Assembly: GCA_034005165.1 (NCBI GenBank) | Contig: JAVEVE010000002.1 | Location: forward strand, 186,001-250,000 | Length of the DNA: 64,000 nucleotides | Reading direction: 5' to 3' | From: UBA1573 sp034005165 | GTDB lineage: Bacteria > Pseudomonadota > Alphaproteobacteria > Micavibrionales > Micavibrionaceae | Shown: piece after piece, positions 8,984 to 16,008 of the stretch | How positions within the stretch are numbered: position 1 is the first letter of the stretch | How the letters are laid out: each line of letters starts with the position of its first letter | The notes under the pieces: model-generated | Told to the model about the DNA's origin: nothing | Database searches by the model: none | What the model saw: only the letters and a program-made list of their open reading frames with translations | Program-made: the position numbers and the translations under genes

Positions 8984-9012
8984 TTTTCTGATGTCAGGAA
9001 AGGCAAAAACGC

Positions 9013-9612
9013 ATGGTCATCAGAAGCTCCATCCCGTCCGGATCAGGATTTTCCAGATATCAGGATGCTACAGACTCTCAACTGTTGCAAGTTGCGGGAC
9101 TGGGAGATGCACGGGCGCTGGATACTCTTATGCGGCGCTATAGAGGACTGATCTATCGTGTTGTAAAGACATATTTGGGAACATTATGTGATGCAGAGGA
9201 TATGTATCAGGAGATATATCTGGTCCTGCACCAGAATCCGGCCGCATACACGGACGGATCGGCAAAATTTTCCTCATGGCTCTATCGGGTTGCGGTAAAT
9301 AAGTGTTTAGATGTTCTGAAATCGGCAAAATCTTCTCAGACATATCAGGAATTACACGAAGCTATTCCAGATCAGTCTATGACGGCTGAAGATCAGATGC
9401 AAAATGCCCAGATACAAAAGAAGCTTCTCGATCTTTTGGAGGATTTGCCGCTTCAGCAGCGGGCCGCCGTGTCCTATTTCTATTGTGAGGGGCTGGATGT
9501 AAACGAGATTGCAGAACGCCTAGATGTTACTGAATTAGCAGTACGGTCGTTGATTAAACGCGGGAAAGAAAAGCTGCGCCTGACCGCCGGAACATCGTAC
9601 GAGCAATTATAA
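9013..9612 (+). CDS. RNA polymerase sigma factor, sigma-70 family (ECF type)
   Basis: 199 residues. Region 2 spans about 25-95 (ALDTLMRRYRGLIYRVVKTYLGTLCDAEDMYQEIYL..., with the D-A-E-D-x-x-Q-E core-binding motif, and WLYRVAVNKCLD). Region 4 spans about 135-190 (LLEDLPLQQRAAVSYFYCEGLDVNEIAERL followed by VRSLIKRGKEKL, a helix-turn-helix). There is no region 1.1 or 3, so it is a group 4/ECF factor. AGGAAAGG precedes the ATG. No anti-sigma gene is adjacent; instead the 3' end overlaps the convergent response regulator by 6 nt. The position after fliS could mean a link to motility, but this is inference. Confidence 0.88.
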   Translation: MVIRSSIPSGSGFSRYQDATDSQLLQVAGLGDARALDTLMRRYRGLIYRVVKTYLGTLCDAEDMYQEIYLVLHQNPAAYTDGSAKFSSWLYRVAVNKCLDVLKSAKSSQTYQELHEAIPDQSMTAEDQMQNAQIQKKLLDLLEDLPLQQRAAVSYFYCEGLDVNEIAERLDVTELAVRSLIKRGKEKLRLTAGTSYEQL

Positions 9613-10023
9613 TCCTTCTTTATAGGCCTTAACAAAGTTCGCCAGATCATTTCCTAATTGTGTTGGAGAGAAGGGCTTGGTTATGATGCCCAGAATCGGC
9701 TCGATTTCGTGACGTTCTTCAATCTGGACGTGGTCTTTTCCCGTAATAAAAATAACAGGAATATTTTTACCGCGGCCTTCCGGTAAAAGCCGAATTTTTT
9801 TAATCAAAGAAATACCGTCAAGAATTGGCATCAGCATATCGACCAGCAGAACATCGGGGGCAAAAGCGATGATTTTTTCCAAAGCCTCCTTTCCGCTGGA
9901 GCAGCTTTCCACTTCGAAAGGTGTTGAGCTTCGAAGGAGGGCGGTCTTTGTCATCAGGCGCATCGTGTGATCGTCATCGACATGGAGCACGCGGAGCGGA
10001 GGAGATATAGGGGCATCTGACAT
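9607..10023 (-). CDS. Single-domain response regulator (CheY-like receiver)
   Basis: 138 residues comprising just one receiver domain: acidic pocket HVDDDHTM near residue 15, phosphoacceptor Asp in VLLVDMLMPILDGISL (about residue 63), the conserved Thr in IPVIFITGKD, and the Lys in GIITKPFSP. No output domain. The ATG follows the stop codon of the hybrid kinase with no spacer, so the two are translationally coupled and the kinase is the likely phosphodonor. The receiver may be the final signalling element, like CheY or DivK, or it may feed back on the kinase's HPt domain. Confidence 0.9.
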   Translation of the reverse strand: MSDAPISPPLRVLHVDDDHTMRLMTKTALLRSSTPFEVESCSSGKEALEKIIAFAPDVLLVDMLMPILDGISLIKKIRLLPEGRGKNIPVIFITGKDHVQIEERHEIEPILGIITKPFSPTQLGNDLANFVKAYKEGL

Positions 10024-12201
10024 TTAGGAGGCTTTCCTGTTTTCTATTTCTGATAAGGTTTGTTGTGCCAGATCCTCGAACTCGTCCAGAAACGGAGCAA
10101 TTTGTTCTGGGGATCTGAAGTTTTGTTCATATTTTTCGATTTTAAGAGCCGCCTGACTTAAAGGTAAAGCCCCAAGAGATGCTGATGAAGACTTCAAGGC
10201 ATGTGCTGCATCCGACATGGAAGCATAGTTACCGGATTTATATTCATGACGAATAGCTGTAATATGGCTTGGAGCACTGACAAGGTAGCTGTCAAGAATT
10301 TCAGGGAAAACATCGTCCATTATATCCTGCATCTCTTTGAATATGCTGTCGTCAACAAGATCGGGGGACACAGATAAATCTATCGGTGAACGGGCTTCCG
10401 GCTTTCTGACAACCAAAGTATTCCCAAGCCATTGGGCCAAACAATTCATCAAAAGGTCTTTCTTGATAGGCTTGCTTAAATAATCATCCATGCCCGCTTC
10501 ACGGCATTTCTCTTCATCACCTTTTATAGCATTTGCTGTCAGGGCGATAATCGGAAGGGGAGAGAGTTTATTATCGCGCTCGAATTTTCTGATACGGCGT
10601 GTCGCTTCATAGCCATCCATTTCCGGCATGCGGCAATCCATCAAGACTGCCGAATATTTATCATGATCCAGCATAACTTTTTCAAGAGCATCTAATCCAT
10701 GAGATGCTAGAAACGGAATACACCCAAGATTCTTTAAAAGTTTGGTAGAATAAATCTGGTTCACAAGATTATCCTCGACCAAAAGAATAGCCTGTCCGCT
10801 AAATAACGAACTTTCCATCCTGTAAAGAGCTGTGCTGAGTTCATCTGGAATAACGGTTCCACACTTTATTTTCTCGAGCGGTACACGGAATTTGAAGGTT
10901 GTTCCGCCGAATTGGTTGGCATTGAATTCAATGTCTCCCCCCATATTAGTCGCCAAACTCTTGCAGATCGCCAAGCCTAGACCAGTTCCGCCATATTTTC
11001 GATTGATACTGATGTCTCCTTGGGAGAATTTTTTAAAAAGATCCGCACGCTTTTCTGCGGGAATGCCGATCCCGGTATCCTCCACTTCGCAGTAGACAAA
11101 TCCCTGATCCTCGAACAGTGAAATCTTGACATGCCCTTCTTCGGTAAATTTGACGGCGTTACCGATCAAATTCACCATAATTTGCTTGATGCGTGTCGGG
11201 TCCCCGATATACTCCCGATGGAAATTTTCTGCGATATCTGTCTGGATTTCGATATCTTTATCCGATGCCGCCAGAGTAACTCCAGGCAGGAAGTGATCAA
11301 ATAATTTCAAAAGATCAAATGGCATATGTTCAAGAGGCATTTGTCCTGATTCAATTTTGGAAATATCCAGAATATCGTTAATCAAATCTGTAAGGCCGGA
11401 TGCTGATGATGTAAGCGCCTGAACATATGTAGATTGTTCGTCTGTAAGATCCGTTGCTCTGAGAAGATCAGACATTCCAACAATTCCATTAAGAGGTGTG
11501 CGGATCTCATGGCTCATATTAGCAAGGAATTCGGACTTGGCTTGAGAAAAGCGTAAGGCATCAGCACGTTGCACGGCATATTTTCTGATAAAAATATAGC
11601 TGATTGTCGATACGATCAAAATCAGCATGGCATAGGTTGCAGTCTGATAGATCTCGGCCATCCGGATATAAACATGTTGTTGCTTCCGTATTTCGACATA
11701 CAGGACTCTGAGAAGTGCCGGAATTTCATGTGATGTAACTTTGGATGCGCTATCCGGAGAGAGTGTCACAGGATTTTTTAAAAGCGCTTCTGAGGAGGAG
11801 AGGTAGTTCTGGAAGATATCCTTCGTTTTACCATGATGGTCTGGAAAAAAAGTATCTTCAAGAAGTTCGGTTAATTCCTGATTTTCTGTTTTTTGCTCGA
11901 GAATATTCAGATCATGTTTGATTTTTTCATTGAGGGAAATAATGCGGAGCTTCTCGGAAGTTAGTTTGTTTTCTAGTTCCTGTCCGTAGATTATTTCCGA
12001 TGTGCTGAACTGGCTATAGGCTTCATTGAGATTATAAATATCATCAAGAATTTGATTATGTTCGTAGGAAAAGGTCTGGAATGACCTGACGAAGAAGAAC
12101 CCCGCAAGGATAAAAAATACACTAAGAAGAAGCATTTCCGTCCACGTAAACCGCGGAATCAGATTGCTCGAACGTGAAAGTTTTTTGATTGGGGTCAGCA
12201 T
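10024..12201 (-). CDS. Hybrid sensor histidine kinase with receiver and HPt domains
   Basis: 725 residues. A membrane helix at about 25-45, a periplasmic sensor of about 140 residues with coiled-coil character, and a second helix at about 190-208. HisKA follows with the phosphorylated His in FLANMSHEIRTPLNG (about 237). The ATPase domain has N box NLIGNAVKFTEEG, G1 DTGIGIP and G2 GGTGLGLAICKS. A receiver domain has Asp in AVLMDCRMPEMDGYE. The C-terminal HPt has HALKSSSASLGALPL. This is a complete BarA/TorS-type phosphorelay on one chain. The single-domain response regulator directly downstream is the obvious partner. The ligand is unknown. Confidence 0.92.
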   Translation of the reverse strand: MLTPIKKLSRSSNLIPRFTWTEMLLLSVFFILAGFFFVRSFQTFSYEHNQILDDIYNLNEAYSQFSTSEIIYGQELENKLTSEKLRIISLNEKIKHDLNILEQKTENQELTELLEDTFFPDHHGKTKDIFQNYLSSSEALLKNPVTLSPDSASKVTSHEIPALLRVLYVEIRKQQHVYIRMAEIYQTATYAMLILIVSTISYIFIRKYAVQRADALRFSQAKSEFLANMSHEIRTPLNGIVGMSDLLRATDLTDEQSTYVQALTSSASGLTDLINDILDISKIESGQMPLEHMPFDLLKLFDHFLPGVTLAASDKDIEIQTDIAENFHREYIGDPTRIKQIMVNLIGNAVKFTEEGHVKISLFEDQGFVYCEVEDTGIGIPAEKRADLFKKFSQGDISINRKYGGTGLGLAICKSLATNMGGDIEFNANQFGGTTFKFRVPLEKIKCGTVIPDELSTALYRMESSLFSGQAILLVEDNLVNQIYSTKLLKNLGCIPFLASHGLDALEKVMLDHDKYSAVLMDCRMPEMDGYEATRRIRKFERDNKLSPLPIIALTANAIKGDEEKCREAGMDDYLSKPIKKDLLMNCLAQWLGNTLVVRKPEARSPIDLSVSPDLVDDSIFKEMQDIMDDVFPEILDSYLVSAPSHITAIRHEYKSGNYASMSDAAHALKSSSASLGALPLSQAALKIEKYEQNFRSPEQIAPFLDEFEDLAQQTLSEIENRKAS

Positions 12202-12292
12202 AGCCTTATCTTGAAGGTACGGTTCGTGCCAAAACTCAGTCTGCGACAGTCTAAGCGCCGCAGGATACGCAGATTCAAGCCACCAAGCTACA

Positions 12293-13228
12293 CTAAGAAA
12301 GTTTATTCAAGATTAAAGTTTGCCACTCCCCGCGAGGCAACCGGGACGGGCGGGAGAGACCGCAATCAATATGTGCCTTGAGAACGGCGTCCTCTTGTTC
12401 GATCAGGAGGCCGGAGAGGACAGCTTTGCCATTTTTTTTAAGATTCGCTGTCAGGTCTGGGGCCATATCAACCAGTGGCGCGGCAAGAATATTTGCTATA
12501 ATTAAATCAAATCCGCCTTTATGTGCTTTCACTTGTCTGGCTTTATAGCCATCGCCAGTTGCGCATTCCATGCCCTTTGGGCCTGTCGGCACTTTATTGA
12601 TTTTACGGTGACGCGCTGCAACTTTCGTTGCCTCTTTGTCGATATCAATGGCAAGAACCGGCTTTTTCCAGAGCTTGTAAGCCGCAATTGCCAGAATGCC
12701 GGATCCGGCTCCCATGTCGAGAATAGTTTTTGGCTTGAAGCCTGCCTTATGAATTTTGATTAACGCTTCAAGGCAGCCACGGGTCGTACCGTGCTCGCCC
12801 GATCCAAAAGCAGTCGCGGCATCAATTTGTAAAGAGATAAGTCCTTTGGGGATTTTTTCGTCATAATGGCTGCCGTGAACAAAAAACGGTCCAACCTTGA
12901 ACGGCGGGAAGGATTTATAGGATTCTTCCAACCAGTTCACGTCAGGAACATCTTGCCAGGCAACGCAGTCTTCCGTGATTTTGAGGCCTGAAATTTTACT
13001 GAGTGTTTTTAGGAGCGGTGGCAGGGCAGGTAGATCATGAAGAACCCACATGATCGTCCAGCCTTTATCAATGCCGAGATCCGTAATTTTTTCCCAGGAA
13101 GAAGAAACAGCCTCCTCGTCAAACAAAGAGGCCATCTCCAAAACTGTGGTGTCGGCGAGAGGAGAGGGCACGCGCACGTAAAGGCTGATTAGTCCTGTAT
13201 CGCTTGTATTCTCTACCTCTCCTGACAT
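12293..13228 (-). CDS. prmA: Ribosomal protein L11 methyltransferase PrmA
   Basis: 311 residues. The C-terminal half is a class I methyltransferase with motif I ILDMGAGSGILAIAAYKLW (about 165-183), the preceding IDAATAFGSGEHGTTRGCL loop characteristic of PrmA, and motif IV FDLIIANILAAPLVDM (N-I-L-A, the PrmA version of NPPY). The N-terminal region is the small L11-recognition domain. PrmA trimethylates ribosomal protein L11 in the cytoplasm. Its ATG overlaps the stop codon of the TIGR02300 gene by one base (TAATG), so the two are translationally coupled. Confidence 0.9.
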   Translation of the reverse strand: MSGEVENTSDTGLISLYVRVPSPLADTTVLEMASLFDEEAVSSSWEKITDLGIDKGWTIMWVLHDLPALPPLLKTLSKISGLKITEDCVAWQDVPDVNWLEESYKSFPPFKVGPFFVHGSHYDEKIPKGLISLQIDAATAFGSGEHGTTRGCLEALIKIHKAGFKPKTILDMGAGSGILAIAAYKLWKKPVLAIDIDKEATKVAARHRKINKVPTGPKGMECATGDGYKARQVKAHKGGFDLIIANILAAPLVDMAPDLTANLKKNGKAVLSGLLIEQEDAVLKAHIDCGLSRPSRLPRGEWQTLILNKLS

Positions 13229-13662
13229 TACTTGTCGTCCTCGTCCAGATCGACATCCAGATCATCATCATCGTCCAGATCGTCATCATCGAGATCGACA
13301 TCCAGATCGTCATCATCATCGAGACCGAGATCATCGTCATCCAGATTGTCGTCCCCATCGACATCATCATCCATGTCTTCCATGTCTTCTGCGTCCTCAA
13401 GGCTAACTGTATCTTCCTCGACTTCATCTTCGTCATCCAGAAGATCTTCTTCGTCTGCCTCGGTTTCCTCGGAAACTTGTGACTCTTCTGTTGTGTCATC
13501 CACAGCAGCTCGACCGCGACGGGACTTGATTTTAACTTCGCCTGTAAATTCTGTATTACAAGACGGGCAAATGATAGGACGTTTATTCAGGTCAAAAAAA
13601 CGTGTGCCGCAGCTCAGGCAAATGCGTTTTAACCCGCGTGGATCATCAACAGTGGCTTCCAT
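13228..13662 (-). CDS. TIGR02300 family acidic protein (FYDLN-acid domain)
   Basis: 144 residues. The first 45 residues carry two CxxC pairs (ICLSCGTRFFDLNKRP, ICPSCNTEF) that form a likely zinc ribbon; the RFFDLN stretch corresponds to the FYDLN motif naming this alphaproteobacterial family. The remainder is extremely acidic, ending in near-perfect repeats built from DLDVDLDDDD units (13232-13330). Function is not established for the family. It is the first gene of a two-gene unit with prmA, overlapping by one base. The repeat is probably prone to length change. The family call is confident, the role is not. Confidence 0.85.
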   Translation of the reverse strand: MEATVDDPRGLKRICLSCGTRFFDLNKRPIICPSCNTEFTGEVKIKSRRGRAAVDDTTEESQVSEETEADEEDLLDDEDEVEEDTVSLEDAEDMEDMDDDVDGDDNLDDDDLGLDDDDDLDVDLDDDDLDDDDDLDVDLDEDDK

Positions 13663-13843
13663 GGCCTTAAACTCCTTAAAATTAACAATTCTACCGCCTG
13701 ATTGCCTGATTTTAGGGCTGCTGTCAAAGGTTTTTGACTGTTCGACAACAGGTTTTGATCTATGATTATTTCTTAACTTTTAGTATGTTAAGGTGTCTTT
13801 TTTGGCTTGCTTCATCTTAAGCCCCCATTCAGGAGAAAATCTT

Positions 13844-14971
13844 ATGCAAACCCCTGTCGTAATCTGCGGATACAAACGCTCCCCTTTTACCTTTGCCAAT
13901 AAAGGCGCGCTCGCTGGCGTCCGCCCTGACGATATGGCTGCCAAAGTCATCCAGACCTTGGTTAAGGAGACAGGTGTAAACCCTGAACATATTGAGGATT
14001 TGCTGATGGGGTGCGCCTTTCCCGAAGCCGAACAGGGCTTTAACATCGCGCGTATTGTCGTTAATCTGGCAGGCCTGCCAAATCGCATCGCGGGCGCAAC
14101 CGTTAACCGCTTCTGCGGGTCATCCATGACCACCATCCAGATGGCAGCCGGTTATATTCAAATGGGCGCAGGCGATGTGTTCTTGTGCTCAGGTGTTGAA
14201 TCCATGTCCCGTATTCCAATGGGCGGTTTTAACCCGATGCCAAACCCCGCCATGAAAGATATTTACCCGCAAGCCTATATGGGCATGGGTGAAACAGCAG
14301 AAAATCTGGCCAAGAAATATGCGATCCCACGTGCTGAACAGGAACAATTTGCACTGGCCTCCCAGCAAAAAGCCTCGGCGGCTCAAGCATCAGGAAAATT
14401 TAAAGACGAGATTGTTGATATCAATGGCGTGACAGAAGACGGATGTATTCGCCCGGAAACAACTCTGGAAACATTAGCTGGATTAAAATTGGCGTTTGAT
14501 GAAAACGGGACAGTAACAGCAGGAACCGCATCGCCGCTCACGGACGGAACAGCCGCAGTTCTTGTCGCATCGGAAGCCTACGCTAAGAAAAACGGCCTTC
14601 CGATTTTGGCGCGTATTAAGTCAGTCGCCGTCTCGGGATGTGCCGCAGAAATCATGGGGATCGGTCCGGTGCCTGCTACACAAAAAGCATTGGAACGTGC
14701 AGGCGTCTCATTGGCAGACATCGACATAATTGAACTTAACGAAGCATTCGCCGCACAATCTCTCTCTGTTCTCAAAGAACTCGGCGCAGACATGTCAAAA
14801 GTCAATATTGACGGCGGCGCAATTGCTCTCGGTCACCCGTTGGGCGCATCAGGCGCAAGGATTACAGGTAAACTTGCAAGCCTTATGCAACGCGAAAACA
14901 AAAAACTGGGCCTCGCCACAATGTGTATTGGCGGCGGTCAGGGAACAGCAATTATTCTGGAGAAAGTCTAG
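13844..14971 (+). CDS. Acetyl-CoA acyltransferase (thiolase, FadA-like)
   Basis: 375 residues from an ATG with AGGAG 8 nt upstream; an upstream in-frame start has no ribosome-binding site. The thiolase fold is clear: nucleophile Cys in NRFCGSSMTTIQMAAG (about 90), the ALDxxGGF-equivalent VESMSRIPMGG, the NEAFAAQ motif, GGAIALGHPLGASGAR with the catalytic His, and the C-terminal Cys in ATMCIGGGQGTA. It cleaves 3-ketoacyl-CoA in beta-oxidation, or makes acetoacetyl-CoA. Because a FadB-type gene follows in the same operon, a degradative FadA role is most likely, although phaC nearby allows a PHA-supply role. Confidence 0.9.
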   Translation: MQTPVVICGYKRSPFTFANKGALAGVRPDDMAAKVIQTLVKETGVNPEHIEDLLMGCAFPEAEQGFNIARIVVNLAGLPNRIAGATVNRFCGSSMTTIQMAAGYIQMGAGDVFLCSGVESMSRIPMGGFNPMPNPAMKDIYPQAYMGMGETAENLAKKYAIPRAEQEQFALASQQKASAAQASGKFKDEIVDINGVTEDGCIRPETTLETLAGLKLAFDENGTVTAGTASPLTDGTAAVLVASEAYAKKNGLPILARIKSVAVSGCAAEIMGIGPVPATQKALERAGVSLADIDIIELNEAFAAQSLSVLKELGADMSKVNIDGGAIALGHPLGASGARITGKLASLMQRENKKLGLATMCIGGGQGTAIILEKV

Positions 14972-14975
14972 ATTA

Positions 14976-15233
14976 ATGTCAGATCAAGTTCTTGCAGATA
15001 TTCAGGAACGCAATGCCTGTGTTGAACAGGATAAGGCATGGGAAACGTCCAAAACACGCCGAGCCGTGATCGCGGGCATGACCTATATCGTGGCAACACT
15101 TTATATGATGTCGTTGGGTGTCTCTCAACCGATGCTCAACGCGCTCATCCCGACGGGCGGATATCTGCTATCGACATTGTCTCTGCCGTTCGTCAAGAAA
15201 ATCTGGATGGGTAGAGAATGCAGAAATGAATAG
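14976..15233 (+). CDS. Small membrane protein of the fad operon
   Basis: 85 residues starting MSDQVLADIQERN, 4 nt after the thiolase stop codon. A charged N-terminal helix (about 1-28) is followed by two hydrophobic segments (about 30-48 and 55-72, AGMTYIVATLYMMSLG and LIPTGGYLLSTLSLPFV), giving a two-helix inner-membrane hairpin. I do not recognise a named family. The tight spacing argues for co-translation with the thiolase. Confidence 0.65.
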   Translation: MSDQVLADIQERNACVEQDKAWETSKTRRAVIAGMTYIVATLYMMSLGVSQPMLNALIPTGGYLLSTLSLPFVKKIWMGRECRNE

Positions 15234-15277
15234 CCCCGGCGTCATACTGGGACAAGCCAGCATAGGACGATCCGGGG
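15234..15277. repeat. REP-like imperfect palindrome
   Basis: Nested complementary arms: CCCCGG (15234-15239) with CCGGGG (15272-15277), CGTC with GACG inside, and CTGG (15247-15250) with CCAG (15257-15260). Total 14 bp of stem interrupted by small bulges, with no T-run. The layout resembles the short extragenic palindromes scattered in alphaproteobacterial genomes. It sits at the junction between the thiolase operon start and the HEPN-like gene. Confidence 0.55.
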
Positions 15278-15351
15278 ACCTTCAATATGATAGTAGCGTA
15301 TATGGGTAAAAAAGCAATTAAGAAATAAAAGGTAAAAAGCTTAAAAATTAA

Positions 15352-16008
15352 ATGGTTGATTTTCTTAAACAATCTCTGTCATCCGAAAGATGGAAAACAT
15401 ACGAAGACTTGGCGCTGAATTCGCAAGAAACGGCTGAGAGCCTGTATGCTAGAAATACAATATACAGTAAAGAACTGTACGTAATGTTAGGCGGATTGGA
15501 AATTGTGTTAAGAAATACTTTTCATGAGCAATTAAAGGAGTTCTACAGAAAAGAAGATTGGATGTCGAACTACAAACTTTTCAGGAAAAGTCATAAAGAG
15601 CAGATCGACAAGGCAACGCAGAAATTATCAGAGAATAAAAACAGAAACTACACAATACCTGATCTTATATCAGAACTTAGCTTGGGCTTCTGGATTCATT
15701 TGGTAGATGCCCCATACGAGCAAACATTCTGGATTCCTGCATTACGGCATAGCTTCAGAAATAAGTTAGGGCCACCAGTAAGACAGGACGTAGAAGTCAG
15801 GTTAAAACAACTTTTGAGATTAAGAAATAAAATAGCCCATCTTGAGCCAATCATCAGAATGGAAGCAAAGTTAATGCAGGCGTACCAAAGTTCATATGAT
15901 TTGATATCATGGGTTTGCCCAGAAACGGCAAACTGGTTTGATAGCATCAATGACTTTAAAAAAGTCTGGAAAGAGCATAATCAACTGGAAATAGGAAAAA
16001 CAAAATGA
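15352..16008 (+). CDS. HEPN / Abi-like protein (putative RNase)
   Basis: 218 residues, all-helical in character. A conserved-looking block reads LRLRNKIAHLEPI near residue 163; RNKIAH fits the R-x4-6-H catalytic signature of HEPN ribonucleases and the RNxxAHxE pattern of Abi-like proteins. An earlier block SKELYVMLGGLEIVLRNTFH (about 42-62) is also typical of that group. HEPN proteins often cleave RNA in phage defence or toxin-antitoxin systems. The coding DNA is more AT-rich than the genes on either side and lacks a good ribosome-binding site. Its TGA overlaps the fadB-like ATG (ATGA), so it is embedded in the beta-oxidation operon. No antitoxin gene is visible. Confidence 0.6.
   Translation: MVDFLKQSLSSERWKTYEDLALNSQETAESLYARNTIYSKELYVMLGGLEIVLRNTFHEQLKEFYRKEDWMSNYKLFRKSHKEQIDKATQKLSENKNRNYTIPDLISELSLGFWIHLVDAPYEQTFWIPALRHSFRNKLGPPVRQDVEVRLKQLLRLRNKIAHLEPIIRMEAKLMQAYQSSYDLISWVCPETANWFDSINDFKKVWKEHNQLEIGKTK

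Noticed and set aside
12240..12262. CTGCG / CGCAG inverted repeat upstream of the hybrid kinase gene
   Set aside because: Short arms, long loop and no T-run; no support for a terminator or operator.
13232..13765. Rightward Ser/Arg-rich 177-aa frame
   Set aside because: It is the antisense of the Asp-rich repeats of the TIGR02300 gene; GAT/GAC codons read backwards give Ser/Arg.
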